From Flavobacterium ginsenosidimutans (GTDB lineage Bacteria > Bacteroidota > Bacteroidia > Flavobacteriales > Flavobacteriaceae), in NCBI RefSeq assembly GCF_003254625.1, contig NZ_QJRJ01000077.1, forward strand, positions 1-64,000: DNA of 64,000 bases. Reading direction: 5' to 3'. A program made the position numbers and the translations under genes. Of this stretch, positions 1 through 7,792 are shown in pieces (the stretch's first letter is position 1; the number at the start of each line of letters is the position of its first letter). The notes beneath the pieces were generated by a model. That model was not told the DNA's origin and ran no database searches. It saw nothing but the letters and a program-made list of their open reading frames with translations.

Positions 1-48
1 AGCCTGCCGCTAGCGTTCATCCTGAGCCAGGATCAAACTCTTCATCGT
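1..48 (-). rRNA. rrs: 16S ribosomal RNA, 5' end only
   Basis: Read on the minus strand this is the start of a bacterial 16S rRNA gene: the universal 27F site AGAGTTTGATCCTGGCTCAG lies at 41-22 and is followed by GATGAACGCTAGCGGCAGGCT-type sequence typical of Bacteroidota. The 5' end is placed near 48 by comparison with the usual spacing between the mature end and the 27F site. The rest of the gene, and presumably the rRNA operon, lies outside the window. Confidence 0.97.
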
Positions 49-215
49 ATATTTTTATATTATATCTCAACGAAATCTATCGGTTCTTTTTCGAATCTTC
101 CGATTCTACTGCTCTTATTCTTTTTGTTTTAAGACCTCTCTTAAAACGGCTGTCAATTCAATATGTCTACGAACGTATCTTTCTTTTTGTCTTCGCCTGT
201 GTTTCAAAGCGGGTG

Positions 216-246
216 CAAAACTAAAAATTCTTTTTGTCTCCTGCAA
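216..246 (-). promoter_or_regulatory. rRNA promoter, copy proximal to 16S
   Basis: On the minus strand TTG (246-244), a 20-base spacer and TAGTTTTG (223-216) match the Bacteroidota promoter pattern TTG-N17-23-TAnnTTTG. The bases after the -7 box read CACCCGC, a GC-rich discriminator. It is the nearest of three similar promoters spaced about 123 bases apart upstream of the 16S gene. The assignment is from motif match and position only. Confidence 0.75.
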
Positions 247-339
247 GAAAAACCTAAAAAAATTTGAAACTTTTTTTTCGTCCCATTTTTTCGTTTTTCC
301 TCCCAGTCTGTCAATGAATTTTCCCTGTTTTGCGGGGTG

Positions 340-370
340 CAAATATAAAAAGCATTTTCAAATCCCGCAA
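340..370 (-). promoter_or_regulatory. rRNA promoter, middle copy
   Basis: Minus strand: TTG (370-368), 20-base spacer, TATATTTG (347-340), then CACCCCGC. It has the same layout and discriminator as the copies at 216-246 and 462-491. The three -7 boxes start at 216, 340 and 462. Confidence 0.75.
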
Positions 371-461
371 GCTTTTCCGAATCTTTTTTCAGAAAATTTC
401 TTTTCATCCGATTCTTCTTTCCTGCCAGTATTTCGATGAGCGCCTTTCGCTGTTGCGGGTG

Positions 462-491
462 CAAAAGTAGAACCTTTTTCCGCTTGCGCAA
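462..491 (-). promoter_or_regulatory. rRNA promoter, distal copy
   Basis: Minus strand: TTG (491-489), 19-base spacer, TACTTTTG (469-462), then CACCCGC. The CTTGC around the -33 box is shared with the other two copies, so the copies look like imperfect tandem duplicates rather than chance matches. Confidence 0.75.
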
Positions 492-778
492 GCTTTTTAT
501 CCGCTTTTTTTGATCTTTTTCTAAACTTTTTCCTAACTCGCTGATAGCGGATTCTTTACAATCCGTATTTTCCTGAAGAATTATAGGTTTTTTCTGTACT
601 GCAATAAAGCTTCTTCATTTTGAGGGCTTTTTTTGGATGGGATTTTGACAGTTTTCTGCTCTTCATGTCTGGTTTTTGAAGAAAAATCAAAGTTCAGGGG
701 TTAAGCTTCTGCCGTTTTTAATCCCGCAATGGCGCCAAGGCGCAAAGTTCTGCCTTCCCTTTCTTCTGGAAACCGATG

Positions 779-868
779 CCCTAGCCCCGATAGGAGCGGA
801 AATCCTTTTGCTTTTTTCTTTAAAAAGCAAAAGATTGAAGCGGATAGCGGGAAACAGCTCCTTAAAAA
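779..868. repeat. Flavobacterial dispersed intergenic element, possibly a structured RNA
   Basis: This segment contains CCCTAGCCCCGATAGGAGCG, then a perfect CTTTTGC/GCAAAAG hairpin with an A/T loop (809-837), then GAAGCGGATAGCGGGAAA. From memory, very similar sequence recurs in intergenic regions of many Flavobacterium genomes. I cannot confirm that here and do not know its function or strand. No coding region overlaps it. It sits between the rRNA promoters and the terminator of the neighbouring permease gene. Confidence 0.4.
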
Positions 869-912
869 CCATAATATTCAAATCATACATATTATATATG
901 TACACAAAAAAC

Positions 913-947
913 AAACCCGACAGGCTTTTAAAACCTGTCGGGTTATT
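913..947 (-). terminator. Terminator hairpin, CCCGACAGG family copy 1
   Basis: AAACCCGACAGG (913-924) pairs with CCTGTCGGGTT (934-944), with a TTTTAAAA-type loop. On the minus strand the stem is followed by GTTTTTTGT, so it can terminate the permease gene that ends at 966. Near-identical hairpins occur at 12641, 30681, 60195 and 60824. Confidence 0.8.
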
Positions 948-965
948 TATTGATTAGATTTTGTT

Positions 966-2201
966 TTAATCGAAACGAATCGCTTTTACTGGAGATATTT
1001 TCGTTATTATATAAGACGGTATTAATAAAACTAGAAAACAAATGCCTACCGTAAGCAAATTCAACAATAATATATAAATCCAATTTAAATAAACTGGAGC
1101 TTGATTTACGTAATAATTTTCAGGATTTAACTGGATCACTCCAAATTGCTGCTGGATCAACAACAATGAAATTCCAATTAGATTTCCCCAAAAAAGTCCG
1201 CGAAGGATTAAATAGAAGGCATTATATAAAAATATTTTACGAACTGACCAGTTATTAGCTCCCATAGACTTTAAAATCCCAATCATTTGGGTTCTTTCTA
1301 AAATAAGAACTAACAAAGCTACGACCATATTAATTGTAGCCACAAGAATCATAACCGCTAAAATGATTATGATATTAAAATCAAACAGCTGGAGCCAGTC
1401 AAAAATGTAACTGTATTTTTCGACAATGGTTTTTGTATCGAGATTTGAAGACGTTTGTTCGTAAACTTTATTTCCTACTTCTTTAATTGTATTAAAATCT
1501 TTGACAAAAATCTCAAATGACCCGATTTGGTCTTCGTTCCACTTATTGATTCTTTGAATATGTCGAATATCACCAATAATATATGTGGCATCAAAATCCT
1601 GAAATCCTGAATTAAATATTCCAGCAATTTTAAATCGGCGACTGTTTGGAAGCTTTCCTTGTTCTTCCTTTATAAAAAAAGTATTGAATTGATCTCCGAC
1701 TTTCAAGTTTAGACGATCTGCAAGAAATCTAGAGATAATTACATCTTCATTTAATGCTTTTGTAAAATCAGGCAGTTTACCTTCTACAATATATTCTTTT
1801 ATATTATTCCAATCGTAATCGGCTCCAACTCCTTTAAATATAATTCCTTCAAATGCATTTTCTGTTCGTATAATTCCTGCTTTACTAGCCACTGCTTGGA
1901 TATGACTGACTTCTGGAACTGATTTAAAATTTGGATAGAAATCTTGCTTCTTTGAAATTGGAACTGTTGTAACTTCAGAATTATTATTATCATAGTTCGA
2001 AATTATAATCTGACCATTAAAAGCAGAAACTTTATCACGAATTTTTTTCTGAAGACCAATTCCTGTTGCCACAGAAACAATCATCATAATCATTCCGATT
2101 GCGATCGCAGAAATAGCAATTTTTATAATAGGTGCCGAAATACTGCTTTTATAATCTTTTGCAGTAATAAGTCTTTTGGCTATGAAATATTCTAAATTCA
2201 A
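966..2201 (-). CDS. LolE/LolC-type ABC transporter permease (FtsX family)
   Basis: A 411-residue inner-membrane protein of the lipoprotein-releasing/FtsX family. One membrane segment lies near residues 22-48, then a large periplasmic (MacB_PCD-like) domain, then three C-terminal membrane segments from about 270. It ends with the typical family tail KISPVKAIRFD. Proteins of this family pair with a LolD-type ATPase to extract lipoproteins or other substrates from the inner membrane; no ATPase gene is nearby. The start is TTG at 2201: the family N-terminus MNxEYFIAKR begins exactly there and no in-frame ATG lies upstream. A promoter is seen at 2241-2269 and a terminator at 913-947, so the gene looks monocistronic. 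Confidence 0.88.
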   Translation of the reverse strand: MNLEYFIAKRLITAKDYKSSISAPIIKIAISAIAIGMIMMIVSVATGIGLQKKIRDKVSAFNGQIIISNYDNNNSEVTTVPISKKQDFYPNFKSVPEVSHIQAVASKAGIIRTENAFEGIIFKGVGADYDWNNIKEYIVEGKLPDFTKALNEDVIISRFLADRLNLKVGDQFNTFFIKEEQGKLPNSRRFKIAGIFNSGFQDFDATYIIGDIRHIQRINKWNEDQIGSFEIFVKDFNTIKEVGNKVYEQTSSNLDTKTIVEKYSYIFDWLQLFDFNIIIILAVMILVATINMVVALLVLILERTQMIGILKSMGANNWSVRKIFLYNAFYLILRGLFWGNLIGISLLLIQQQFGVIQLNPENYYVNQAPVYLNWIYILLLNLLTVGICFLVLLIPSYIITKISPVKAIRFD

Positions 2202-2240
2202 ATTATGAGTTTTCTTTATGTTCTTTAATTATTCCTTTCT

Positions 2241-2269
2241 CAAAAATACATCTTAAAAAAGGAAATCAA
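2241..2269 (-). promoter_or_regulatory. Promoter of the LolE-type permease gene
   Basis: Minus strand TTG (2269-2267), 18-base spacer, TATTTTTG (2248-2241). It ends about 40 bases before the TTG start codon. Motif match only. Confidence 0.6.
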
Positions 2270-2300
2270 GATATTATTAGAAACAATTACCAGTTTTTAG

Positions 2301-2795
2301 TTATAGTGGCAGTTTCTTTTTCATTTCTTCTACAATATTAAATGCTGCTGGGCAAATTTCAACATTTTTCAAAGTTAGATTTGAAATCTGATAAAATTTA
2401 TTTCGGTCTGTATGTGGAAATTCTCTGCAGGCCTTTGGACGAACATCATAAATCATACAATAATTTTCATTATCCAAAAAAGTACACGGAACGCTTTTCA
2501 AAACATAATCTTTGTCCTCATCAATTCGAAGATATTGTTCGATAAATTGCTGTGGCTTTTGTCTAAAATGTTTCGAAATTCGTTCAATATCTGCCAATGT
2601 AAATAGCGGACCCGTTGTTTTACAGCAATTAGCGCATTTTAAACAGTCAGTTCTTTTAAATTCTGCATTGTGCAAATCCTGCATAATGTAATCTAAATTC
2701 TTTGGCTGTTTCTTTTTAAGCTTATCGAAATACTTTTTATTCTCGTTATGCTTATCTTTGGCTAACTTACTTAAGTTATTTAAAATCTGTTTCAA
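2301..2795 (-). CDS. YkgJ-family cysteine-cluster protein
   Basis: A 164-residue protein with the CxxCxxCC cluster (C51, C54, C57, C58) and later cysteines in PCTFLDN, YCMIYD and KACREFPH. This is the zinc- or iron-chelate-like cysteine pattern of the YkgJ/UPF0153 family. The biochemical role of the family is not established. The start codon is TTG at 2795, because the conserved lysine-rich N-terminus (LAKDKHNENKKYF) precedes the first internal ATG and no ATG lies further upstream. It is divergent from the methyltransferase gene at 2868. A second, distantly related cysteine-cluster protein (DUF3109) is encoded at 53496. Confidence 0.85.
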   Translation of the reverse strand: MKQILNNLSKLAKDKHNENKKYFDKLKKKQPKNLDYIMQDLHNAEFKRTDCLKCANCCKTTGPLFTLADIERISKHFRQKPQQFIEQYLRIDEDKDYVLKSVPCTFLDNENYCMIYDVRPKACREFPHTDRNKFYQISNLTLKNVEICPAAFNIVEEMKKKLPL

Positions 2796-2818
2796 GTTTA
2801 AAATTTAAAGTTGATCTG

Positions 2819-2826
2819 CAAAATTA
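2819..2826 (-). promoter_or_regulatory. Possible -7 box for the YkgJ gene
   Basis: Minus strand TAATTTTG matches TAnnTTTG and lies 24 bases before the TTG start. No clear -33 TTG is visible, so this is tentative. Confidence 0.35.
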
Positions 2827-2867
2827 AACAACTTTGAACTTGAAACCTTAAACTTTACACTAAAACA

Positions 2868-3575
2868 ATGAAAGATCTTTTTGGGAAAGCGATATTTGAT
2901 TTTTACACCAAAAATTCGCCCGAGGATATTATTACCGAAACTTCAATTTCTGAAGAAGACGAAATGAGCGTTGAATATCTTTTTCGCAATTATAATGAAA
3001 TGCCAAAAATTGAACAAAAGGCTTTACAATTGGCAAAAGGAAAAATATTAGACGTAGGATGCGGAGCCGGAAGTCATGCTCTTTCCTTACAAAATGAACG
3101 CAGTTTGGATGTAACTGCCATTGATATTTCAGAAAAAGCAATCGAAACTTGCCTACTTCGAGGAATAAAAAATGCTAAAGTTGAAAATATTCTAGATTTT
3201 GAAGGAGAAAAATTCGATACTATTTTACTTTTAATGAACGGAACTGGTATTTTTGGCCAATTAAAAAACTGCAATACCTATTTAACTAAATTAAAATCAC
3301 TTTTAAATCCTGGAGGACAAATTTTAATTGACAGTTCTGATATCATTTATATGTTTGATGAAGATGAAGACGGCGGAAAATGGATTCCGTCTGAAAATGA
3401 TTATTATGGAGAACTTGTTTTTAATATTAGCTATAAAGGAGAAAAAGAAGAGTCTTTTGATTGGTTGTATTTAGATTACAATACGCTTCAAAATGCAGCA
3501 ATTTCGAATGGTTTTAATTGCGAACTTGTTCTTGAAGGCGATCATTATGATTATTTAGCGAAACTTTCCATTTAA
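2868..3575 (+). CDS. SAM-dependent methyltransferase
   Basis: A 235-residue class I methyltransferase. Motif I, ILDVGCGAGSHALSL, is at about residues 60-74, the acidic ribose-binding residue is in VTAIDIS, and there is a post-motif PGGQILIDSSD. The substrate cannot be read from the sequence. The gene lies 20 bases upstream of the DinB/YfiT-like gene in the same orientation, so the two are probably cotranscribed. A terminator follows the pair at 4185-4213. Confidence 0.85.
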   Translation: MKDLFGKAIFDFYTKNSPEDIITETSISEEDEMSVEYLFRNYNEMPKIEQKALQLAKGKILDVGCGAGSHALSLQNERSLDVTAIDISEKAIETCLLRGIKNAKVENILDFEGEKFDTILLLMNGTGIFGQLKNCNTYLTKLKSLLNPGGQILIDSSDIIYMFDEDEDGGKWIPSENDYYGELVFNISYKGEKEESFDWLYLDYNTLQNAAISNGFNCELVLEGDHYDYLAKLSI

Positions 3576-3595
3576 AACAAACCACAATAAAACTT

Positions 3596-4141
3596 ATGAA
3601 AGAACTAGATTTAGAAAAATTAAAATATCCCATCGGAAAATTTATTGCTCCAGAAAATTATTCAACGGAGTATCTTTCTGAAAGAATTAAAGAAATTGAA
3701 GCTCTTCCAGAAAAATTAGCAAAAGAAACAATTCATTTAACTGATGAGCAATTGGACACTCCATATCGTCCAGATGGATGGACCGTTAGACAGGTTATTC
3801 ACCATTGCGCTGAAAGTCACATGAATTGTTACATCAGAATTAAATGGGCTTTAACAGAAAATAATCCTGTTATTAAAGCTTATGATGAAGTTCTTTGGTC
3901 TGAATTAAATGATAATTTAACTATGCCTATTCAACCGACTTTAGATTTACTGAAAGGTCTTCATTTTAGATTAGGTTATATTATGAGAAATTTATCTGAA
4001 TCTGATTTAGAAAAAACTTTTATTCATCCTTCCGATAATTCAGAAAACAAACTAAAGAAGATTATAGGATCTTACGCTTGGCACGGTAATCATCATTTAG
4101 CTCACATTACAACTTTAAAAAATTATAAAAACTGGAAATAA
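3596..4141 (+). CDS. DinB/YfiT-like metal-dependent transferase or hydrolase
   Basis: A 181-residue four-helix-bundle protein of the YfiT/DinB superfamily. It shows the conserved start KYPIGKF, the DGWTVRQVIHHCAESH segment (metal-ligand His) and the C-terminal WHGNHHLAHI pair of His ligands. In Bacillus subtilis a member of this family (YfiT/BstA) is a bacillithiol S-transferase. A similar thiol-transferase role here is inference. Likely in one operon with the methyltransferase. Confidence 0.82.
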   Translation: MKELDLEKLKYPIGKFIAPENYSTEYLSERIKEIEALPEKLAKETIHLTDEQLDTPYRPDGWTVRQVIHHCAESHMNCYIRIKWALTENNPVIKAYDEVLWSELNDNLTMPIQPTLDLLKGLHFRLGYIMRNLSESDLEKTFIHPSDNSENKLKKIIGSYAWHGNHHLAHITTLKNYKNWK

Positions 4142-4184
4142 TTGATTGTCTATTTTTTATACAGTGTATACTCATAATAGACAA

Positions 4185-4213
4185 AAAATCTCTTCGCTTG
4201 AAGAGATTTTTTT
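4185..4213. terminator. Bidirectional terminator between convergent genes
   Basis: AAAATCTCTTC (from 4186) and GAAGAGATTTT (to 4212) form an 11-bp stem around GCTT, with A-tract and T-tract on the two sides. It separates the plus-strand DinB-like gene from queE on the minus strand. Confidence 0.85.
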
Positions 4214-4216
4214 GTT

Positions 4217-4849
4217 TTATGGAATATTAAGATACTTATGTGTTTGTAATGAAACCCTCCATTTTGGATTATTCATAACATAATCGACAATCAATGGGGT
4301 CATTTCTTCTTTTTTGCTCCATTCAGGCTGAAGGAATAAAATTGCATTATCGTTTACTAATTCTGCCTGTTCTTCGGCAAAAATAAAATCGTGTTTGTTG
4401 TAAATGATCACTTTTAGTTCGTGAGCATTGTCATAAACCGTTTGTGTAGGTAATTTATTTTTTTTCGGAGAAAGACAAATCCAATCCCAAGTTCCTGATA
4501 ACGGAAAAGCACCAGAAGTTTCAATATGAACTTTTAAATTTCTTTCTTTCAAACGTTTTGTTAGAAGAGTCATATCCCAAGACAATGGCTCTCCACCAGT
4601 TACAACAACTGTGTCAGCGTACTTCGCTGCATTATCCACAATTAAATCAATACTTGTTGGCGGATGAAGTTCGGCATTCCAGCTTTCTTTCACGTCACAC
4701 CAATGACATCCTACATCGCATCCTCCAATTCTAATAAAATAAGCAGCTCTTCCTGTATGCGAACCTTCCCCTTGAATGGTATAGAATTCTTCCATCAAAG
4801 GAAGCATAGCTCCTTTATTTACTTCTAATTGTATTTCTTTTGGTAACAT
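4217..4849 (-). CDS. queE: 7-carboxy-7-deazaguanine synthase QueE
   Basis: A 210-residue radical-SAM enzyme that makes the 7-deazaguanine core of preQ0, the precursor of queuosine in tRNA. The substrate motif EEFYTIQGEG is at 20-29 and the iron-sulfur CxxxCxxC is at C44, C48 and C51 (GGCDVGCHWCD), the spacing typical of QueE. VTGGEPLSW follows. queA, a later gene of the same pathway, is at 30737. It has its own promoter (4868-4896). Confidence 0.95.
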   Translation of the reverse strand: MLPKEIQLEVNKGAMLPLMEEFYTIQGEGSHTGRAAYFIRIGGCDVGCHWCDVKESWNAELHPPTSIDLIVDNAAKYADTVVVTGGEPLSWDMTLLTKRLKERNLKVHIETSGAFPLSGTWDWICLSPKKNKLPTQTVYDNAHELKVIIYNKHDFIFAEEQAELVNDNAILFLQPEWSKKEEMTPLIVDYVMNNPKWRVSLQTHKYLNIP

Positions 4850-4867
4850 TTTAATATTTTAAGAGTG

Positions 4868-4896
4868 CAAAGATAGTCAATAAAATACGTAACAAA
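4868..4896 (-). promoter_or_regulatory. queE promoter
   Basis: Minus strand TTTG (4896-4893), 17-base spacer, TATCTTTG (4875-4868), ending 18 bases before the queE ATG. A strong match to the Bacteroidota consensus. It sits right beside the terminator of the preceding operon. Confidence 0.7.
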
Positions 4897-4928
4897 AAAA
4901 ACCGATAGCTTTTGAACTATCGGTTTTT
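4897..4928 (-). terminator. Terminator of the exbB-TPR operon
   Basis: ACCGATAG (4901-4908) pairs with CTATCGGT (4917-4924). A-rich sequence on one side gives a U-run on the minus strand. It lies just downstream of the TPR gene that ends at 4950. Confidence 0.8.
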
Positions 4929-4949
4929 CATTTATTTTAAAAATCTAAA

Positions 4950-6617
4950 TTATTTTAAAGATTTTAAAGATTGTGTAGCGTAAGCATTTGCTGGATCCAA
5001 CACTAAAGTTTTATTGAAGTACTCGATAGCTTTTGCTTTGTCAGTATTAGCGTAACTAGCAGCTATATTGTTGTAAGCTTCAATAAATTTAGTTTTTACT
5101 GCTGGTTTAGCTAACTCATCAGCACCTTTAGCAGTAATTTTAGTTACATAATCTTCGTAGTTTTTAGTCATTACATCATCTTTCTCTAACAATCTGTTGA
5201 TTCTTGCTTTGTATAAGTAAGCCTCATCGTAATTTGGAGATGCAACTAAAATTTTATCGAAAGTAGCTTCTGCTTTTGCTAAAGCTGCAGCATCTGGAGC
5301 TCCTGTAGATTTATTTACGTTTGCATAATAAACAGAGATACCGTAGTAAACACTGTCATCTAAATAGTTTTTAGATTCTGAGTTGCCAGCTCCAAGTTCA
5401 AAAATAGAAGCAGCTTGTAAATATTGTTTTTTACCAAATAAAGCTTTTCCAAAATCAGCTAATTCTTCAACTACTAAAGGCTCCATTTCTACCGCTTTTT
5501 TAATATCTGCAAGACCTGCATCAAAAGCAGTTTGCTCTACATTTCCAGCTGCATCAGTTCCTTTTTTAATTTTAGAAAGACCTAAGTATAAATAATCTCT
5601 TCCAATTACTTTATTTGATGGAGTTTTGATATAATCTTCGATAGATTTAATAGCTACATCAACATTTCCGTTTTCGTATGCTGCGTAACCTAAATATCTA
5701 AAGATTCTAGGATTAACTTTATCTTGAGCAATCATTTTGTTAGCAACAACTTCTAAGTTTTTGTAATCTTTTACTAAAACTAAGAAATCTGCGTGACGCA
5801 TTTTAGAATCAAGAGAATAATCTGTTAAACTTAAATACTTCTCGTAGTTTGTAATTGCATTTTGTAAATTAACTTTAGAAGTAGAAGGTTTATTTCTAGC
5901 CCATTTGTAATATGTTTCAGCAAGTTCTCTGTAAACTGGTCCGTAATTAGCATCTAATGCAATAACTTCATTGAAAGATTTAATAGCTTCATCATACGAT
6001 TTAGCACCTTTTAATAAAACTCCTAATTGCATTTTAGCTCTTAACAAAGTATTGTCAGCTGTAAAAGCATCACGGTATGCTTTATAAGCATCATTTTGAT
6101 TGTTTGCTCCGTAGTAAGCATCACCAATAGCCAAAAGAGCTTGAGCATTTTGAGGATCAACTAATAGAGCACGTTTTAAAACATCAGTAGCATTTTTATA
6201 ATCTGGATTTTCAGAGTTCATGTAAGCTCTAGCGATATAAATAAACTCATTTACATCTTTTTTCTTCATGTCTTTAGTAGCTAAAGCGAAATTTGCTTGA
6301 GCTGCCGCTGTATTTTTGGCATCAAGATCTAATTGACCTAAACCAATATAGTTTAAGTTTTTCTTATCAGAAGCTTGTAATCCATTATTGTAATAGATTT
6401 TAGCAGAATCTACAACAGATTGATTTAAATAAACGTTTCCTAAAACAAAATTTGCCTCACCATCAGATGGTTTAGATTTGATGATTGATTTAAGCATTGT
6501 TTTAGCTTTATCAAATTGCTCTGCATCAATTGCCTTTTTTGCTTGGTTGATATCTTGCGCTTTTGCCGCCGTAGCAGAGGCAACTAGTGCAAGACCTAAA
6601 ATTTTAAATTTATTCAT
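4950..6617 (-). CDS. Periplasmic tetratricopeptide-repeat protein
   Basis: A 555-residue protein with a signal peptide (about residues 1-20, ending AKA-Q) followed by TPR repeats along its whole length, for example AKTMLKSIIKSKPSDGEANF near 40-60 and AIEYFNKTLVLDPANAYA near the C-terminus. It is the last gene of the exbB-exbD-exbD-tonB operon, 18 bases after the PstS-like lipoprotein gene. A role as a scaffold for the envelope energy-transduction machinery is inferred from context. Binding partners are unknown. Confidence 0.85.
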   Translation of the reverse strand: MNKFKILGLALVASATAAKAQDINQAKKAIDAEQFDKAKTMLKSIIKSKPSDGEANFVLGNVYLNQSVVDSAKIYYNNGLQASDKKNLNYIGLGQLDLDAKNTAAAQANFALATKDMKKKDVNEFIYIARAYMNSENPDYKNATDVLKRALLVDPQNAQALLAIGDAYYGANNQNDAYKAYRDAFTADNTLLRAKMQLGVLLKGAKSYDEAIKSFNEVIALDANYGPVYRELAETYYKWARNKPSTSKVNLQNAITNYEKYLSLTDYSLDSKMRHADFLVLVKDYKNLEVVANKMIAQDKVNPRIFRYLGYAAYENGNVDVAIKSIEDYIKTPSNKVIGRDYLYLGLSKIKKGTDAAGNVEQTAFDAGLADIKKAVEMEPLVVEELADFGKALFGKKQYLQAASIFELGAGNSESKNYLDDSVYYGISVYYANVNKSTGAPDAAALAKAEATFDKILVASPNYDEAYLYKARINRLLEKDDVMTKNYEDYVTKITAKGADELAKPAVKTKFIEAYNNIAASYANTDKAKAIEYFNKTLVLDPANAYATQSLKSLK

Positions 6618-6635
6618 CTTTTTATCGTAATTAAT

Positions 6636-7559
6636 TTATTCTTTATCTTTTATAATTTCACTTCTAATTTTAAGCTTTCGTCCAGGAGTTTTGTATGGCA
6701 ATAAACCTGATTTCAAAACTATACGCTGACCGATGTCTCCTGCGATGAATGAAGCAAACCCCATTCCTAGCCCAGAATAGCCTTGACAATTGATAATAAA
6801 CAAATCACGTGCCAAAGGATATTTCTCTTCTCCCAGGTCGTTTTGTGTAGGACTATAGTATCCAGTACCATTTAATCCCTTTACACTCAAAACATTTATT
6901 TTTTTAATCGTTTCTGTCATATCTGGTGTTGGTTGATATAACCAATTTACACCAACAACTCCAATCATTCCATCATTTTCAGAAACAAACTTTATTACTT
7001 CATTGTTTGTTTTAAAAGAGAAAACTCCATTTGTTGGAATAGCATTAACCTTTGCTAATTCTTTCATGTAACGAACAGTACTAGAATTAGGATTATCAAA
7101 AACTAACCCTTTAATTTTAGAATCTGGCTTACCTTGTATAAAATCGATTACACTTTTCAACGCAATAAGTGTATCATTATTGTTCTTGTTTGAAATAAAT
7201 GCAATTGCATCTTGAGCGAAAGGTGTTACTCTTGGATTGATTTTACTTTTATCAAAACGAGCTAATTCTTCTTTTGTTAAATTCCGTGTGGTAATTACAA
7301 CTTTAGCCTTTTGATTTAATAAATCATTAATTACTTCGGCTTCAGATTTTGGTTTAACCGTAATTTTTGCATCATAGTAAGTACCCTCAAAAACTGCAAC
7401 CTGATCGTCTACGATTTGTTTTACCGTTTCATCGACAGTAATATCAAGTGATCCTTTTAAAATTGTTTCTTTTTCAGTTTCACTTTTGCTTTTTTGGTTG
7501 CACATGGCAAACAAAAAGACAAAAACTATCAAACCTAAAGCCTTACTATATTTCAACAT
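6636..7559 (-). CDS. PstS-like substrate-binding lipoprotein
   Basis: A 307-residue protein with a hydrophobic N-terminus ending FAMC, a plausible lipobox with Cys at about 20. A periplasmic-binding fold of the PBP-like/PstS type follows (LDITVDETV, KAKVVITTRNLTKEE, FISNKNNNDTL, FDNPNSSTVRYM). True PstS proteins bind phosphate for an ABC importer. No pstC, pstA or pstB gene is present here, and the gene sits inside a TonB operon, 2 bases after a small membrane protein. Its ligand is therefore unknown. Confidence 0.75.
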   Translation of the reverse strand: MLKYSKALGLIVFVFLFAMCNQKSKSETEKETILKGSLDITVDETVKQIVDDQVAVFEGTYYDAKITVKPKSEAEVINDLLNQKAKVVITTRNLTKEELARFDKSKINPRVTPFAQDAIAFISNKNNNDTLIALKSVIDFIQGKPDSKIKGLVFDNPNSSTVRYMKELAKVNAIPTNGVFSFKTNNEVIKFVSENDGMIGVVGVNWLYQPTPDMTETIKKINVLSVKGLNGTGYYSPTQNDLGEEKYPLARDLFIINCQGYSGLGMGFASFIAGDIGQRIVLKSGLLPYKTPGRKLKIRSEIIKDKE

Positions 7560-7561
7560 AA

Positions 7562-7792
7562 TTATTCTTCTTTTGAATTAATTAATCTTAAAAATCTTAT
7601 TCCCGAATATACAATTAGTAATCCACCAAAAGCATATCTATATTTTGGTTCCATATTTAATGGTAGTTTTTCCCAAAACATAATCATTAAACCGAGTACA
7701 AGATAAATTAAAAAAAACAGTATTCCTAAAACAAGAAGAAATCGCTCTTTGAGCGATTTCTTCTGAATATTATTAAGCATATCTTTTAACAT
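7562..7792 (-). CDS. Small two-helix membrane protein
   Basis: A 76-residue protein with two hydrophobic segments (about 19-38 and 51-66), joined by a short polar loop, and a basic N-terminus. I do not recognise a family. Its ATG overlaps the tonB stop codon (TAATG at 7794-7790), so translation is probably coupled to tonB. The PstS-like gene starts 2 bases after its end. The position suggests an accessory subunit of the Exb/Ton complex, but this is only inference. Confidence 0.7.
   Translation of the reverse strand: MLKDMLNNIQKKSLKERFLLVLGILFFLIYLVLGLMIMFWEKLPLNMEPKYRYAFGGLLIVYSGIRFLRLINSKEE

Larger units (their letters stand above)
492..965. other. Non-coding region upstream of the rRNA promoters
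   Basis: No credible gene lies between the distal rRNA promoter and the permease gene at 966. The short open frames here have no start context or recognisable sequence. The region holds the dispersed element at 779-868 and the terminator hairpin at 913-947. I see nothing else definite. Confidence 0.6.

Noticed and set aside
115-957. Short open frames on both strands (75-95 codons) in the region before the 16S gene
   Set aside because: They overlap the rRNA leader, the three promoters and a repeat element, and their products are low-complexity with no signal or motif.
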